64,000 nt of DNA from Pseudomonas sp. MF4836 (GCF_002018875.1 NZ_MVOL01000002.1:682001-746000); one strand, 5' to 3'. Positions 48,041 to 58,412 are shown, counted from the first letter of the stretch. Program-made: numbers and translations. Notes: generated from the sequence alone by a model not told the origin.

Positions 48041-48178
48041 AACCTGTTCACGATCTAGCGAGCGACGCTCAGGCAAGGCAAAAATGGCTGAGAAAGCGCA
48101 GTTTTAGGGTCCTAAATGAGCATTTCGAAGCCATTTTTAACGCCGCATGAGCTAAGCGCAGCAGATCGTGAGCAGTTT
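48041..48178. repeat. MITE-like palindromic element, about 138 bp
   Basis: The ends AACCTGTTCACGATCT (48041-48056) and AGATCGTGAGCAGTTT (48163-48178) are inverted repeats matching at 14 of 16 positions. Inside, CAAAAATGGCT and AGCCATTTTTA pair as well, so most of the element can fold back. It contains no gene. This shape fits a non-autonomous miniature element. It ends two bases from the quinone-reductase stop codon. Confidence 0.65.
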
Positions 48179-48179
48179 C

Positions 48180-49193
48180 TTAGAAGCCTTCGAGGACGAT
48201 CTTGCCCTTGGCCGTGCCGCTTTCCAGCAGCGCATGGGCCCGCCGCAGGTTGGCCGCATTGATGGTGCCGAAGTGCTCGCCGACCGTGGTTTTCAAGGTG
48301 CCGGCGTCGATCAGCTCGGCGATGCGGTTGAGCAAGACATGCTGTTCTTGCATGTCTGGGGTTTCGAACAACGAACGGGTGTACATGAACTCCCAATGCA
48401 GCGACAGGCTCTTGCGCTTGAGCTTGGTCACGTCGAGGCTTTTCGGGTCGTCGATCAGCGCCAGCTTGCCTTGGGGGGCCAGGGCTTCCACCAGTTGGTC
48501 CAGGTGCAGGTCGGTCTGGGTCAAGCTGGCGACGTGGGTCACGCTGGCCTGGCCGGCACGCTTGAGTTCTTCGCTCAGCGGCTGGCTGTGATCGATCACC
48601 AGGTCGGCCCCCAGGTCCTGGACCCAACGTTGGGTTTGCTCCCGTGATGCGGTGCCGATGACCTTGAGCCCCGTGAGCTGGCTGGCCAACTGCGTCAGGA
48701 TCGAACCCACGCCACCGGCGGCGCCGACGATCAGCAGGCTCTGGCCCACGTCTTCGCGGCCTTCGCGGATCTGCAGGCGTTCAAACAGCAGCTCCCAGGC
48801 GGTGATTGCGGTCAGGGGCAGGGCCGCCGCTTCAGCAAAGCCCAGGGTCTTGGGCATATGGCCGACAATCCGTTCATCGACCACGTGCAACTCGCTGTTG
48901 CCGCCGGCACGGGCGATGGAGCCGGCGTAGAACACCTTGTCGCCGGCCTTGAACAGGCTGACTTCGCTGCCCACGGCCTTGACCACACCGGCCACGTCCC
49001 AGCCCAGGACCTTGGCCGCGCCACCTTCGGGCTGGGCGTTCTGGCGCACCTTGGTATCCACCGGGTTGACCGAGATGGCTTTGACTTCCACCAGCAGATC
49101 ACGGGGGCCGGCGACGGGCTCGGGGAGTTCGATGTCCTGCAGGGACTTGGGGTCGTTGATCGGCAGGGCGTTGTAATAAGCGATGGCTTTCAT
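48180..49193 (-). CDS. Zinc-type alcohol dehydrogenase / quinone oxidoreductase family protein
   Basis: MDR-superfamily oxidoreductase of 337 aa. The Rossmann motif is LIVGAAGGVGSILTQLA (about residues 151-167). It lacks the structural-zinc cysteines, so it is likely an NADPH-dependent quinone or enone reductase. It follows the monooxygenase gene on the same strand by 31 bases. Both are divergent from a LysR gene that probably controls them. Confidence 0.88.
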   Translation of the reverse strand: MKAIAYYNALPINDPKSLQDIELPEPVAGPRDLLVEVKAISVNPVDTKVRQNAQPEGGAAKVLGWDVAGVVKAVGSEVSLFKAGDKVFYAGSIARAGGNSELHVVDERIVGHMPKTLGFAEAAALPLTAITAWELLFERLQIREGREDVGQSLLIVGAAGGVGSILTQLASQLTGLKVIGTASREQTQRWVQDLGADLVIDHSQPLSEELKRAGQASVTHVASLTQTDLHLDQLVEALAPQGKLALIDDPKSLDVTKLKRKSLSLHWEFMYTRSLFETPDMQEQHVLLNRIAELIDAGTLKTTVGEHFGTINAANLRRAHALLESGTAKGKIVLEGF

Positions 49194-49224
49194 GCTGGGT
49201 TCCTGATGAAGGGGGCGAAGAGGG

Positions 49225-49518
49225 TCAGATAATCAACTGCAGGCGCTTGAGCTCGAAGTGCTCGATCGCCTCGCGGGTCTGGGCAATGAAATGCTGGAAG
49301 TGCGCGGTGTTGTTGTGAAACTCCAGGGCCGCCTCATCGTCCCAGCGCTCCAGCACGTAGAAGGTATCGGGCTGCGCGGCGTCCTGGTGCAATTCGTAGT
49401 ACTGGCAGCCGGCTTCGTCGCGGCTCGGTGGGACCAGGGCGCTGAGCTCGCGCAGCAGCCTGGCCTGTTGATCGGGCTTGGCAATCAGGGTGGCAATGGC
49501 GGTGAAGGACTGGGACAT
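49225..49518 (-). CDS. Antibiotic biosynthesis monooxygenase (ABM/YgiN-like)
   Basis: Protein of 97 aa with the ABM fold: ATLIAKPDQQARLLRELSAL, then CQYYELHQD and FYVLERWDDEAALEFHN. Relatives such as YgiN oxidise quinols or protect against quinone stress. Placement with a quinone-oxidoreductase gene agrees with such a role. AGGAA precedes the ATG. Confidence 0.88.
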   Translation of the reverse strand: MSQSFTAIATLIAKPDQQARLLRELSALVPPSRDEAGCQYYELHQDAAQPDTFYVLERWDDEAALEFHNNTAHFQHFIAQTREAIEHFELKRLQLII

Positions 49519-49637
49519 GTGGTGTTCCTGAAGTAGGTAGCTAGGCGATGGACAGATGATTGGCTATTTCTCTTGAAGATAAAACCGGCTAAAAGAGCAG
49601 GCTCTTTCAATATTTTTTTGATAATGCCGGGTGCAAG

Positions 49638-50567
49638 ATGCTGCGATTCGACGATCTGCAATTGTTTGTGCGCGCGGCCGACCTGGGCAGCCTATCGGCC
49701 GCGGCGCGGGTCATGGACATGTCGGCGGCCGTGGCCAGCGCCGCCCTCAAGCGGATCGAACAGCAGTTGGGGGCGCGTTTGCTGGCGCGCTCGACTCGCA
49801 GCCTGCGCCTGACGGCCGAGGGCGAGGGGTTTCTCGAATATGCCCGTGCGGCCCTGAGCAACCTCGACGAAGGCCGGCGCCTGCTGGCCAGCGGCCAGGA
49901 TCAGGTCAGCGGGATTCTGCAGTTGTCCGCACCCTCGGATTTCGGGCGCAATCTGCTGCTGCCCTGGCTCGACGAATTCCAGCGCGAGCACCCCAGGTTG
50001 ACCCTGCGCCTGCTGCTGGGGGACCGCATCGCTGATCTGTTTCGCCAGCCGGTGGACATCGCCCTGCGCTACGGCGAGCCCGAAGACTCAAGCCTGGTGG
50101 CGCTGCCGGTCGCTCCGCAGAATCGCCGGGTGCTGTGCGCCGCCCCCGGCTACCTGGCCAGGCATGGCGAGCCGCGCCAGCTGGAGCAACTGGCGCAGCA
50201 CAACTGCCTGCTTTATATGCTCGGCAGCCGAGTCCACGACCACTGGAGTTTCCATGACGGCAAGCGCGAAGTGGGCCTGACCGTCAACGGCGACCGCTTC
50301 AGTGACGATGCCGATGTGGTGCGCCTGTGGGCAGTGGCCGGGGCGGGGATTGCCTACAAGTCCTGGCTCGATGTGGCCGCCGACGTGCTGGCCGGGCGCC
50401 TGAAAGTGCTGATGCCGGAACTGCTCTGCGAGCGTGCGCCGCTGAACCTGTTGTGCGCTCACCGCGCGCAGTTGAGCAAACCGGTCAATCTGCTGCGCGA
50501 GATGCTCCAGTCGCGCTGCGCCGCGATTTCCGCCCACTACCCCGCCGGCAGCGCTTTGGATCAATGA
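49638..50567 (+). CDS. LysR-family transcriptional regulator
   Basis: Regulator of 309 aa with the LysR winged helix (DLQLFVRAADLGSLSAAARV ... SAAVASAALKRIEQQLGARL) and a C-terminal effector domain. It is divergent from the ABM/quinone-reductase pair; the gap of 119 bases must hold its operator. LysR members of this subgroup often answer to quinones or aromatics, but the inducer here is unknown. Confidence 0.88.
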   Translation: MLRFDDLQLFVRAADLGSLSAAARVMDMSAAVASAALKRIEQQLGARLLARSTRSLRLTAEGEGFLEYARAALSNLDEGRRLLASGQDQVSGILQLSAPSDFGRNLLLPWLDEFQREHPRLTLRLLLGDRIADLFRQPVDIALRYGEPEDSSLVALPVAPQNRRVLCAAPGYLARHGEPRQLEQLAQHNCLLYMLGSRVHDHWSFHDGKREVGLTVNGDRFSDDADVVRLWAVAGAGIAYKSWLDVAADVLAGRLKVLMPELLCERAPLNLLCAHRAQLSKPVNLLREMLQSRCAAISAHYPAGSALDQ

Positions 50568-50674
50568 TTACGGGGCCCGCGCGTCGTTCTCGGACGCAGC
50601 CGAGTCGCATCCAGCAATAGCCGCCAGCCTCGATCGCGCACACTCGATTGCAGACCATCAATCGGGGGCAGGCT

Positions 50675-52051
50675 ATGAATATTCAGGGGTACAGCGCCGC
50701 AGAGCGACTGGAACGGTTGCCCATCAGTGGCTATCACCGAGTTATTTTCATCATCATTGCCTTGGCGTTTTTCTTCGACTCCATGGACCTGGCGATGATG
50801 ACGTTCCTCCTGGGCTCGATCAAAACCGAGTTCGGCCTGAGTTCGGCCCAGGCCGGGTTGCTCGCCAGTTCGAGCTTTTTCGGCATGGTGGTCGGGGCGT
50901 CCCTGTCGGGAATGCTCGCCGACCGCTTCGGCCGCAAGCCGGTGTTCCAGTGGAGCATTGTGCTCTGGGGGATCGCCAGCTACCTGTGCTCCACGGCGCA
51001 GACCGTCGAGGGCCTGACGTTGTTTCGCATCCTGCTGGGGATCGGCATGGGCATGGAATTTCCAATCGCTCAATCGATGCTGTCGGAGATGATTCCGGCG
51101 AAGCGCCGCGGGCGTTACATCGAGTTGATGGACGGGTTCTGGCCCCTGGGCTTTGTTGCCGCCGGGGTGCTGTCGTACTTCCTGCTGCCGTTGATTGGCT
51201 GGCGCGATATCTTCCTGGTGCTGGCGATACCGGCGGTGTTTGTGCTGGTGATCCGCTTTTTTATTCCCGAGTCGCCGCGCTGGCTGGAGCAGGCCGGGTG
51301 ACACGCCGATGCGGACCGGGTGCTGTGCGCCATCGAGGACAAAGTCCGCGCGTCGTTGCAGCGTGTCGACTTGCCCGAGCCGATTGCCTTGCCACGGGTT
51401 GCAAGTACGCCGGGCACGTTCTTTTCGGCGTTGCGCGAGATCTGGTCGCCGCTCTATCGCCAGCGCACGATGATGATCTGGAGTGTGTGGTTCTTCGCCC
51501 TGCTCGGGTTTTACGGGCTCACGTCCTGGCTCAGCGCGTTGCTGCAACAGTCGGGGTTTGCGGTCACGCAGTCGGTGTATTACACGGTGCTGATTTCCCT
51601 GGGCGGGATTCCCGGATTCTTGATGGCGGCCTGGCTGGTGGAGCGCTGGGGGCGCAAGCCGGTGTGCATCGTCACCCTGTTGGGCGGCGGGGTGATGGCA
51701 TTTCTCTACGGGCAGAGCGCGGTGTTTGGCGGCAACGTCAGCCTGCTGATCGGCTCCGGGCTGTTGATGCAGTTTTTCCTGTTCGGCATGTGGGCGGTGC
51801 TCTACACCTACACCCCTGAGCTGTACCCGACATCGGCGCGGGCCACCGGCTCCGGGTTTGCTTCGGCGATCGGGCGGGTGGGCTCATTGCTCGGGCCGTT
51901 GGTGACCGGGCTGGTGTTCCCGATCACCGGACAGGGCGGGGTGTTCGCCCTGGGTGCACTGTGCTTCGCGATTGCCGCGGCGGTGGTCTGGCTGTTCGGC
52001 ACGGAAACCCGCGGCAAAACCCTCGAGGAGTTGAGCGAAGCCACGGTGTAG
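50675..52051 (+). pseudogene. MFS sugar/aromatic-acid transporter broken by a TGA
   Basis: The gene encodes a twelve-helix MFS protein of 458 codons. It begins MNIQGYSAAERLERLPISGY and includes the motifs DRFGRKP and PESPRWLEQAG. At codon 209 (51299-51301) an in-frame TGA replaces what is probably a CGA Arg. The frame then continues unbroken through the second set of six helices to TEELSEATV-like C-terminus at 52051. Both halves keep good coding quality, so the mutation is recent, or the base is a sequencing error. There is no SECIS-like reason to read TGA as selenocysteine. Confidence 0.88.
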
Positions 52052-52157
52052 CCGCTGCCGGCAGGCTGCGCTGGCCACACCAGACACCGCCCACTCACCT
52101 GACACCCCTGGCCGATCTCCCGGGCCCGCGCAGCCTCGCGGGCTCGGCAGCGGCTAC
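52048..52157. repeat. REPIN overlapping the MFS stop codon
   Basis: GTAGCCGCTGCCG (52048-52060) and CGGCAGCGGCTAC (52145-52157) are exact inverted REP ends. The first end includes the TAG stop of the broken MFS gene, and the second lies just before the adenine deaminase stop, so the element fills the intergenic space. Confidence 0.8.
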
Positions 52158-52161
52158 CGAC

Positions 52162-53118
<957 letters not shown>

Positions 53119-53211
53119 TCAGTCTCATCAGGTGCAGTCGGGTGCTGCGAAAAGCTCGCCATTCTACAGGCGCCCGCTGAAATATTCGGTAAAACCTGAC
53201 CAAGCGGTTGC

Positions 53212-54177
53212 TCAGGCGCCTTCCAGCTCACGCCGGTAAGCATAGGTGTCGGCAAAGCGCGAGAGCAGGAATTCGGCGCAACTGGTGGCGGGGTATTTTG
53301 CTGGCTGTTCGGCGCTCTGGCAGCCGGGCAGGCACTCGATGCGGGTGTCGGGATGGGGCTCGGCGAAGAACGGCATCGAATAGCGATCGACTCCCAGCGG
53401 GCTGATGACCCGGTGCGGCGTCGACAGGTAACGGTCGTTGCTCCAGCGCGCCATCATGTCCCCCAGGTTGACCACGAACGTGCCCTCGATCGGCGGTGCA
53501 TCGATCCATTGGCCCCGGACATTGCGCACTTGCAGGCCACCGGCGGTGTCCTGGTAGAGCAGGGTGATGCAACCGTAGTCGGTGTGTGCGCCGGCGCCTT
53601 GCTGCTCCTCGGAGCTGGCGGTGTGACGCGGCGGGTAGTGGATCATCCGCAGCACACTCACCGGCTGTTCGAAGCGGCTGTCGAAGAAGTCGCGGTCGAT
53701 GCCCAAGGCCAGGGTCATGGCCCGCAGCAGGGTCTGTGCCAGGGCCTGCATGTCCTGGTAGTGGCGTTCCATCAGGGTTTCCCAACCAGGCAGGTCCGGG
53801 TGACGGTTGGGCCCGCGCAGGGGTTTGTCCGCCAATACCTCCGGGTGATCGGCCGGCAGGTGCAGGCCCATGTCGAAGGTTTCCTTCAAGTCGCTGGGTT
53901 TGCTCGGGTCCAGTTGCTCGGTGGCGATGGCGCCGTAGCCGCGGTGATGGCGGGTCTGGGTGATGTCGATCTTGAGCTTTTCGGCGGTGGGCAAGGCGAA
54001 GAATTGCCGGGCGCTGTCCAGCAGGTGTTCGATGCGCTGGGCGCTGATCGGGTGGCCCTTGATGTAGAAGAAGCCCCACTCGCGGCAGGCCTGGTCGATC
54101 TGTTGCGCAACGCTGTGCCAGCCTTGGGGATGATCCTGGTAGAGCGGGCTGATATCGATGACGGGCAGTTGGTTCAT
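53212..54177 (-). CDS. Isopenicillin-N-synthase-like Fe(II)/2OG oxygenase
   Basis: Oxygenase of 321 aa. A DIOX_N region starts MNQLPVIDISPLY. The double-stranded beta-helix core holds the iron triad H-x-D ... H in AHTDYGC and STPHRV, with RYSMPFF supplying the Arg and Ser for 2-oxoglutarate. The substrate is unknown. It lies beside an adenine deaminase, a purine-type ABC binding protein and an 8-oxoguanine deaminase, the same linkage I recall as PA0147/PA0148. That suggests a purine or related heterocycle substrate, which is inference. I start at the ATG at 54177; 25 codons upstream are open but repeat-derived. Confidence 0.88.
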   Translation of the reverse strand: MNQLPVIDISPLYQDHPQGWHSVAQQIDQACREWGFFYIKGHPISAQRIEHLLDSARQFFALPTAEKLKIDITQTRHHRGYGAIATEQLDPSKPSDLKETFDMGLHLPADHPEVLADKPLRGPNRHPDLPGWETLMERHYQDMQALAQTLLRAMTLALGIDRDFFDSRFEQPVSVLRMIHYPPRHTASSEEQQGAGAHTDYGCITLLYQDTAGGLQVRNVRGQWIDAPPIEGTFVVNLGDMMARWSNDRYLSTPHRVISPLGVDRYSMPFFAEPHPDTRIECLPGCQSAEQPAKYPATSCAEFLLSRFADTYAYRRELEGA

Positions 54178-54208
54178 AAGAGGATCTGCTCCTTGTTGTT
54201 CGCGATAA

Positions 54209-54332
54209 CTGTAGCCGCTGCCGAGGCTGCGAGGCTGCGCGGGCCCTCCCATACGCCTGCACTGTCGGGAACATCCGCAGTGCCTTGAGGCCAGCGTCCA
54301 AACGCTGCAAGAGCCTGCGGCAGCGGCTACAG
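54209..54332. repeat. REPIN between oxygenase and BMP genes
   Basis: CTGTAGCCGCTGCCG (54209-54223) and CGGCAGCGGCTACAG (54318-54332) are perfect inverted 15-base ends enclosing 94 bases. It separates the BMP gene from the oxygenase gene on the same strand and could affect mRNA between them. Confidence 0.85.
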
Positions 54333-54343
54333 GTTCAGAGGGG

Positions 54344-55426
54344 TTATTTCGGGATATCGGCTTTCATGCCTTCGACGTAGTAGTTCATCGAGGCCAGTTC
54401 GGCGTTGCTGGCGCTGACGCCAGGGCCCAGTTTTTCGACGCCGGCCTGGTCCTTGATCGGGCCGGTGAAGGGGTGGAAGGCGCCGCTCTTGATATCGGCG
54501 ATGATCTGTTCGGCTTCGGTTTTGACCGGGGCCGGCACCAGGTCGCTGATGGGCAGTTCAACCGTGCCTTCCTTCAGGCCGCCCCAGTAGTCCTGCGGTT
54601 TCCAGCTATGGTCGAGCACGCCCTGGGTGGCCTGGATGTAATGCGGGCCCCAGTTGTTGACGATGGAGGTCAGCACGGCCTTGGGCCCGAAGTGCGCCAT
54701 GTCCGAGGCGTAACCCACGGCGTACACGCCACGACGTTCGGCGGCCTGGATCGGTGCCGGGCTGTCGGTGTGTTGGAAGATCACGTCGGCGCCCTGGTCG
54801 ATCAGGGCATTGGCGGCGTCGGCTTCCTTGCCCGGGTCGAACCAGGAGTTGACCCACACCACCTTGATCTCGGTGCCCGGGTTGTATTTGTTCAGGGCCA
54901 ACTGGATGGCGTTGATGTCGCGAATCACCTCCGGAATCGGGAAGGAGGCGACGTAGCCAATCTTCTTGGTCTTGGTCATCTTCGCCGCCAGGAAGCCACC
55001 GACGTAGCGCCCCTCATAGGTGCGCGCCAGGTAGGTGCCCAGGTTCTTGTCCTGCTTGTAGCCGGTGGCGTGTTCGAAGGTGACCTTGGGGAACTGCTTG
55101 GCAACTTTCAGCGTCGGGTTCATATAGCCGAAGGACGTAGTGAAGATCAGGTCGTACTTGTCCTTGGCCATATTGCGGATCACCCGCTCGGCATCAGCGC
55201 CCTCGGCGACGTTTTCCACGTAGTTGGTCTTGATCTGGTCGCCGAACTTTTCCACCAGCGCCTTGCGGCCCTGTTCATGCTGATAGGTCCAGCCGTGGTC
55301 GCCGATCGGGCCGATGTAGACGAAGCCGACTTTCAACGGATCGGCCGCGCTGGCACTCAGGCCGGTACTCAGGCCAATGGCCGCGGTCAGGGCGCACAGC
55401 AGCTTTTTCAACGGACGTTTATGCAT
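54344..55426 (-). CDS. BMP-family ABC transporter substrate-binding protein
   Basis: Periplasmic binding protein of 360 aa with signal peptide MHKRPLKKLLCALTAAIGLS ending SASA. It has the BMP fold: VGFVYIGPIGDHGWTYQHEQ, VIFQHTDSPAP and YAVGYASDM. BMP proteins bind purine nucleosides or nucleobases. The permease and ATPase genes of the same importer lie 4.6 kb away on the same strand, so the system is split. I use the ATG at 55426 with GGAG nine bases upstream. Confidence 0.92.
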   Translation of the reverse strand: MHKRPLKKLLCALTAAIGLSTGLSASAADPLKVGFVYIGPIGDHGWTYQHEQGRKALVEKFGDQIKTNYVENVAEGADAERVIRNMAKDKYDLIFTTSFGYMNPTLKVAKQFPKVTFEHATGYKQDKNLGTYLARTYEGRYVGGFLAAKMTKTKKIGYVASFPIPEVIRDINAIQLALNKYNPGTEIKVVWVNSWFDPGKEADAANALIDQGADVIFQHTDSPAPIQAAERRGVYAVGYASDMAHFGPKAVLTSIVNNWGPHYIQATQGVLDHSWKPQDYWGGLKEGTVELPISDLVPAPVKTEAEQIIADIKSGAFHPFTGPIKDQAGVEKLGPGVSASNAELASMNYYVEGMKADIPK

Positions 55427-55738
55427 GAATTCGAACTCCATTTTGTTGTGGGGAGGGCTGGGCTTTCAGGCTCTGACAGCCCAATGCAAATAGCTGACCA
55501 ACAAGACAACAAAACGCCCGGGGCAGGTTTTACCTGGGCTGAAGGCCCTGGCACGGCGGTTCGGCGGGTGGAAGATGAGGGGCGTGAAGGTGGCCCGAAC
55601 AGCCTCGGGAGCCAACCCGGTGCGCTGGCCGCCCGGCATGCCAACCCCTGGTGCACTAAGGTGTAACGAAACGTTAGTGACTCGCAGCAGTCTGTAGCTC
55701 ATCTCCTGTCTTTGTTTCGAATTGTGTAAAGGACTGCA
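55427..55738. promoter_or_regulatory. Divergent region between BMP and Ca2+/H+ antiporter genes
   Basis: About 312 bases with no gene. It holds both promoters. I see no clear operator or riboswitch; AAAGGA is the antiporter's ribosome binding site. Confidence 0.45.
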
Positions 55739-56827
55739 ATGCTCACGTCACTCAAGCAAGAAACCTTCCTGTTGCTGGCGCTGGTCGCCGCGCTGGTGGC
55801 CTATCCCCTGGAGCATGTATTGCTCAACAGTGGCCAGGGCGTGGCGCTGGGGTCCGGGCTGGTGCTGATCGGCTTTATCGTCGCCGCCTCGATGCGCGTG
55901 GCGCACCATGCCGAGCTGCTGGCGGAAAAAGTCGGCGACCCCTACGGCACCATGATCCTGACCCTGGCTGCGGTGCTGGTGGAAGTGGTGATCCTGGCGA
56001 TCATGATGAGCAACGAGGCCTCGCCGACCCTGGTGCGCGACACCATCTACTCGGCGGTGATGCTCGACATCAACGGCATTCTCGGCCTGGCCGCGCTGAT
56101 GGGCGGGATCAAGCACGGCGAGCAGTCGTACAACGATGATTCGGCGCGCACCTACAGCGTGATGATCCTCACCGCCATGGGCGTGTCGATGGTGGTGCCG
56201 GAGTTCATTCCCGAGTCTGACTGGAAGGTCTACTCGGCCTTCACCATCGGCGCGATGGTGGTGCTCTACACGTTGTTCCTGCGGATGCAGGTCGGGCCCC
56301 ACAGTTACTTCTTCAGCTACAGCTACCCGCAGAAGCGCCGGGCCAAGGACCCGTCCGAGCAGGCGCCGGCGATCAACCTCGGGCTGAGCATCGGCATCCT
56401 GGTCTTTGGTGTGGTGGTGATCGGCGCGTTGGCCGAGGTGATGTCCAAGCCTCTCGACCTGGGGCTGGAAGGCACGGGGGCGCCGCCGGTGATCACGGCG
56501 ATCCTGGTGGCGGCGATTTCCGCCGCACCGGAGATCCTCACCGCATTGCGCGCCGCGTTGGCCAACCGCATGCAGTCGGTGGTCAACATCGCTCTGGGAG
56601 CCTCGCTGTCGACGGTGATTCTCACGGTGCCGGTGATGGAAGCCATGGCGCTGTACACCGGCCAGCCGTTCCAGATGGCCATGACCCCGGTGCAGACCGT
56701 GATGATTTTCATCACCCTGATCGTCAGTGCGATCAACCTCAATGACGGTGAAACCAATGCCATCGAAGGCATGACTCACTTCGTGCTGTTTGCCACTTTC
56801 ATCATGTTGTCGCTGCTGGGGCTGTAG
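55739..56827 (+). CDS. chaA: Calcium/proton antiporter, CaCA (Cax/ChaA)
   Basis: Membrane antiporter of 362 aa with about eleven helices. The two CaCA alpha-repeat regions are visible: GDPYGTMILTLAAVLVEVV with its acidic residue, and AISAAPEILTALRAALANR. The length and order match ChaA, which exports Ca2+, Na+ or K+ in exchange for H+. It is divergent from the BMP gene, with AAAGGA just upstream. Confidence 0.9.
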   Translation: MLTSLKQETFLLLALVAALVAYPLEHVLLNSGQGVALGSGLVLIGFIVAASMRVAHHAELLAEKVGDPYGTMILTLAAVLVEVVILAIMMSNEASPTLVRDTIYSAVMLDINGILGLAALMGGIKHGEQSYNDDSARTYSVMILTAMGVSMVVPEFIPESDWKVYSAFTIGAMVVLYTLFLRMQVGPHSYFFSYSYPQKRRAKDPSEQAPAINLGLSIGILVFGVVVIGALAEVMSKPLDLGLEGTGAPPVITAILVAAISAAPEILTALRAALANRMQSVVNIALGASLSTVILTVPVMEAMALYTGQPFQMAMTPVQTVMIFITLIVSAINLNDGETNAIEGMTHFVLFATFIMLSLLGL

Positions 56828-56829
56828 CC

Positions 56830-56867
56830 CTTTCGCCGACCCGCCGCTTGCAGCGGGTCGACGAAAG
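56830..56867. terminator. Hairpin between antiporter and 8-oxoguanine deaminase genes
   Basis: CTTTCG-x-CGACCCGC and GCGGGTCG-x-CGAAAG pair over a short loop between two convergent genes. It is a strong stem, without a long T-run, that may end both transcripts. Confidence 0.65.
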
Positions 56868-56874
56868 CCGGCGA

Positions 56875-58233
56875 TCAGCTGCCGGCAATCAACTGCCGGG
56901 CCGCCTGGCTGTGATCGGCGATCAGGCCTTTCAGGTCGAGGCCCTCGACCTGGCCATCGACCACCCGCCACTGACCGCCGACCATTACCCGATCCGCCCG
57001 ATCAGCGCCGCACAACAGCAGCGCCGACAACGGATCGTGGCTGCCGGAAAAGCGCAGTTCATCGAGCTTGAACAGGGCCAGGTCAGCCTGTTTGCCCACC
57101 GCCAGTTCCCCGATATCACTGCGCCCAAGCAGTTGCGCCGAGCCACGGGTAGCCCAGCCCAGGACCAATTCGGGGGTGATCTTCTCGGCGCCATAACGCA
57201 AGCGTTGCAGGTACAGGGCCTGGCGGGTTTCGAGGATCATGTTCGAGGCGTCGTTGGACGCCGAGCCATCCACCCCCAGGCCCACGGGGGCGCCGGCGGC
57301 GATCAGGTCCAGGGTTGGGGCGATGCCCGAAGCCAGGCGCATGTTGGAACTCGGGCAATGGCAGATGCCGGTACCGGCGGCCCCGAGGCGGGCGATTTCA
57401 TCGGGGTTGAAATGGATGCCATGGGCCAGCCAGGTGCGGGGGCCGAGCCAGCCGACGCTGTCCAGGTAGTCCACGGTACGCAGGCCGAAGCGTTGCAGGC
57501 AGAAGTCTTCTTCATCCAGGGTTTCCGCCAGGTGCGTGTGCAGGCGCACATCCAACTGTTCAGCCAATTTGGCGCTGGCGCTCATGATTTCCGGCGTCAC
57601 CGAGAACGGCGAGCAGGGCGCGAGGGCGATCTGCACCTGCGCCCCGGCTCCGCGCTCGTGGTACTGCGCGATCAGGCGCTGGCTGTCATCGAGAATCACC
57701 TGCCCCTGTTGCACCGTCTGCTGTGGCGGCAGGCCACCATCGGCTTCGCCCAGGCTCATGGAGCCGCGTGTCAGCATGGCGCGCATGCCCAACTCACGGA
57801 CGCTTTCGACCTGCACGTCGATGGCGTTTTCCAGGCCCTCGGGAAACAGGTAATGGTGGTCCGCCGCCGTCGTGCAGCCCGACAGCAGCAGCTCGGCCAG
57901 GGCGACCTTGGTGGCCAGGGCCAGCTTCTGCGGAGTCAGTCGGGCCCAGACCGGGTACAGGGTTTTCAACCAGGGAAACAGCGGCTGGTTGACCACCGGC
58001 GCCCAGGCGCGGGTCAGGGTTTGATAGAAGTGATGGTGGGTGTTGATCAGCCCGGGCAGCAGCACATGCTCGCGGGCGTCGAAGACCTGCGCGCAGGGCA
58101 CGGACGGTTGCTGCCCGGCGCCGAGCACTTCGACGATCAGGCCGTCTTGCAGCACCAGGCCGCCACGGGCGTCGAGGGCATTGCCGGTGAAAATGGCGAG
58201 GGGGTTTTTTAACCAGGTACGGGTCGCAGGCAT
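56875..58233 (-). CDS. 8-oxoguanine deaminase
   Basis: Amidohydrolase of 452 aa. H66-x-H68 in NTHHHFYQT, the later His in THLAET, HGIHFNP and the Asp in GLGVDGSASND form the single-metal site. This set and the HCPSSNMRLASG segment are those of the P. aeruginosa PA0142 enzyme, which deaminates 8-oxoguanine to urate. I start at the ATG of MPATRTW at 58233; a 40-codon extension is arginine-rich. It cleans oxidised purines and feeds urate catabolism. Confidence 0.9.
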   Translation of the reverse strand: MPATRTWLKNPLAIFTGNALDARGGLVLQDGLIVEVLGAGQQPSVPCAQVFDAREHVLLPGLINTHHHFYQTLTRAWAPVVNQPLFPWLKTLYPVWARLTPQKLALATKVALAELLLSGCTTAADHHYLFPEGLENAIDVQVESVRELGMRAMLTRGSMSLGEADGGLPPQQTVQQGQVILDDSQRLIAQYHERGAGAQVQIALAPCSPFSVTPEIMSASAKLAEQLDVRLHTHLAETLDEEDFCLQRFGLRTVDYLDSVGWLGPRTWLAHGIHFNPDEIARLGAAGTGICHCPSSNMRLASGIAPTLDLIAAGAPVGLGVDGSASNDASNMILETRQALYLQRLRYGAEKITPELVLGWATRGSAQLLGRSDIGELAVGKQADLALFKLDELRFSGSHDPLSALLLCGADRADRVMVGGQWRVVDGQVEGLDLKGLIADHSQAARQLIAGS

Positions 58234-58412
58234 GGTGGCCGGCTCCTCTGAAAGTGGGTTCAGGTTAGCCAGCTCAGTGTTTTCCTGTCTGCTGATCCAG
58301 GTTCGTCGCGGGGACGAGGTGCGCAGTCTAGCGAAAGATCGGGCGCTCGACAAAACTTCTCGGCGGCGCCTTGCAGCCGCAGCCAGGGGCCACGGCTACA
58401 GCGGCTCTCGGC

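Noticed and set aside
51299..51301. TGA read as selenocysteine or programmed read-through in the MFS gene
   Set aside because: No selenocysteine is expected in this transporter family and no downstream stem-loop of SECIS type is apparent; a nonsense mutation or base-call error is simpler.
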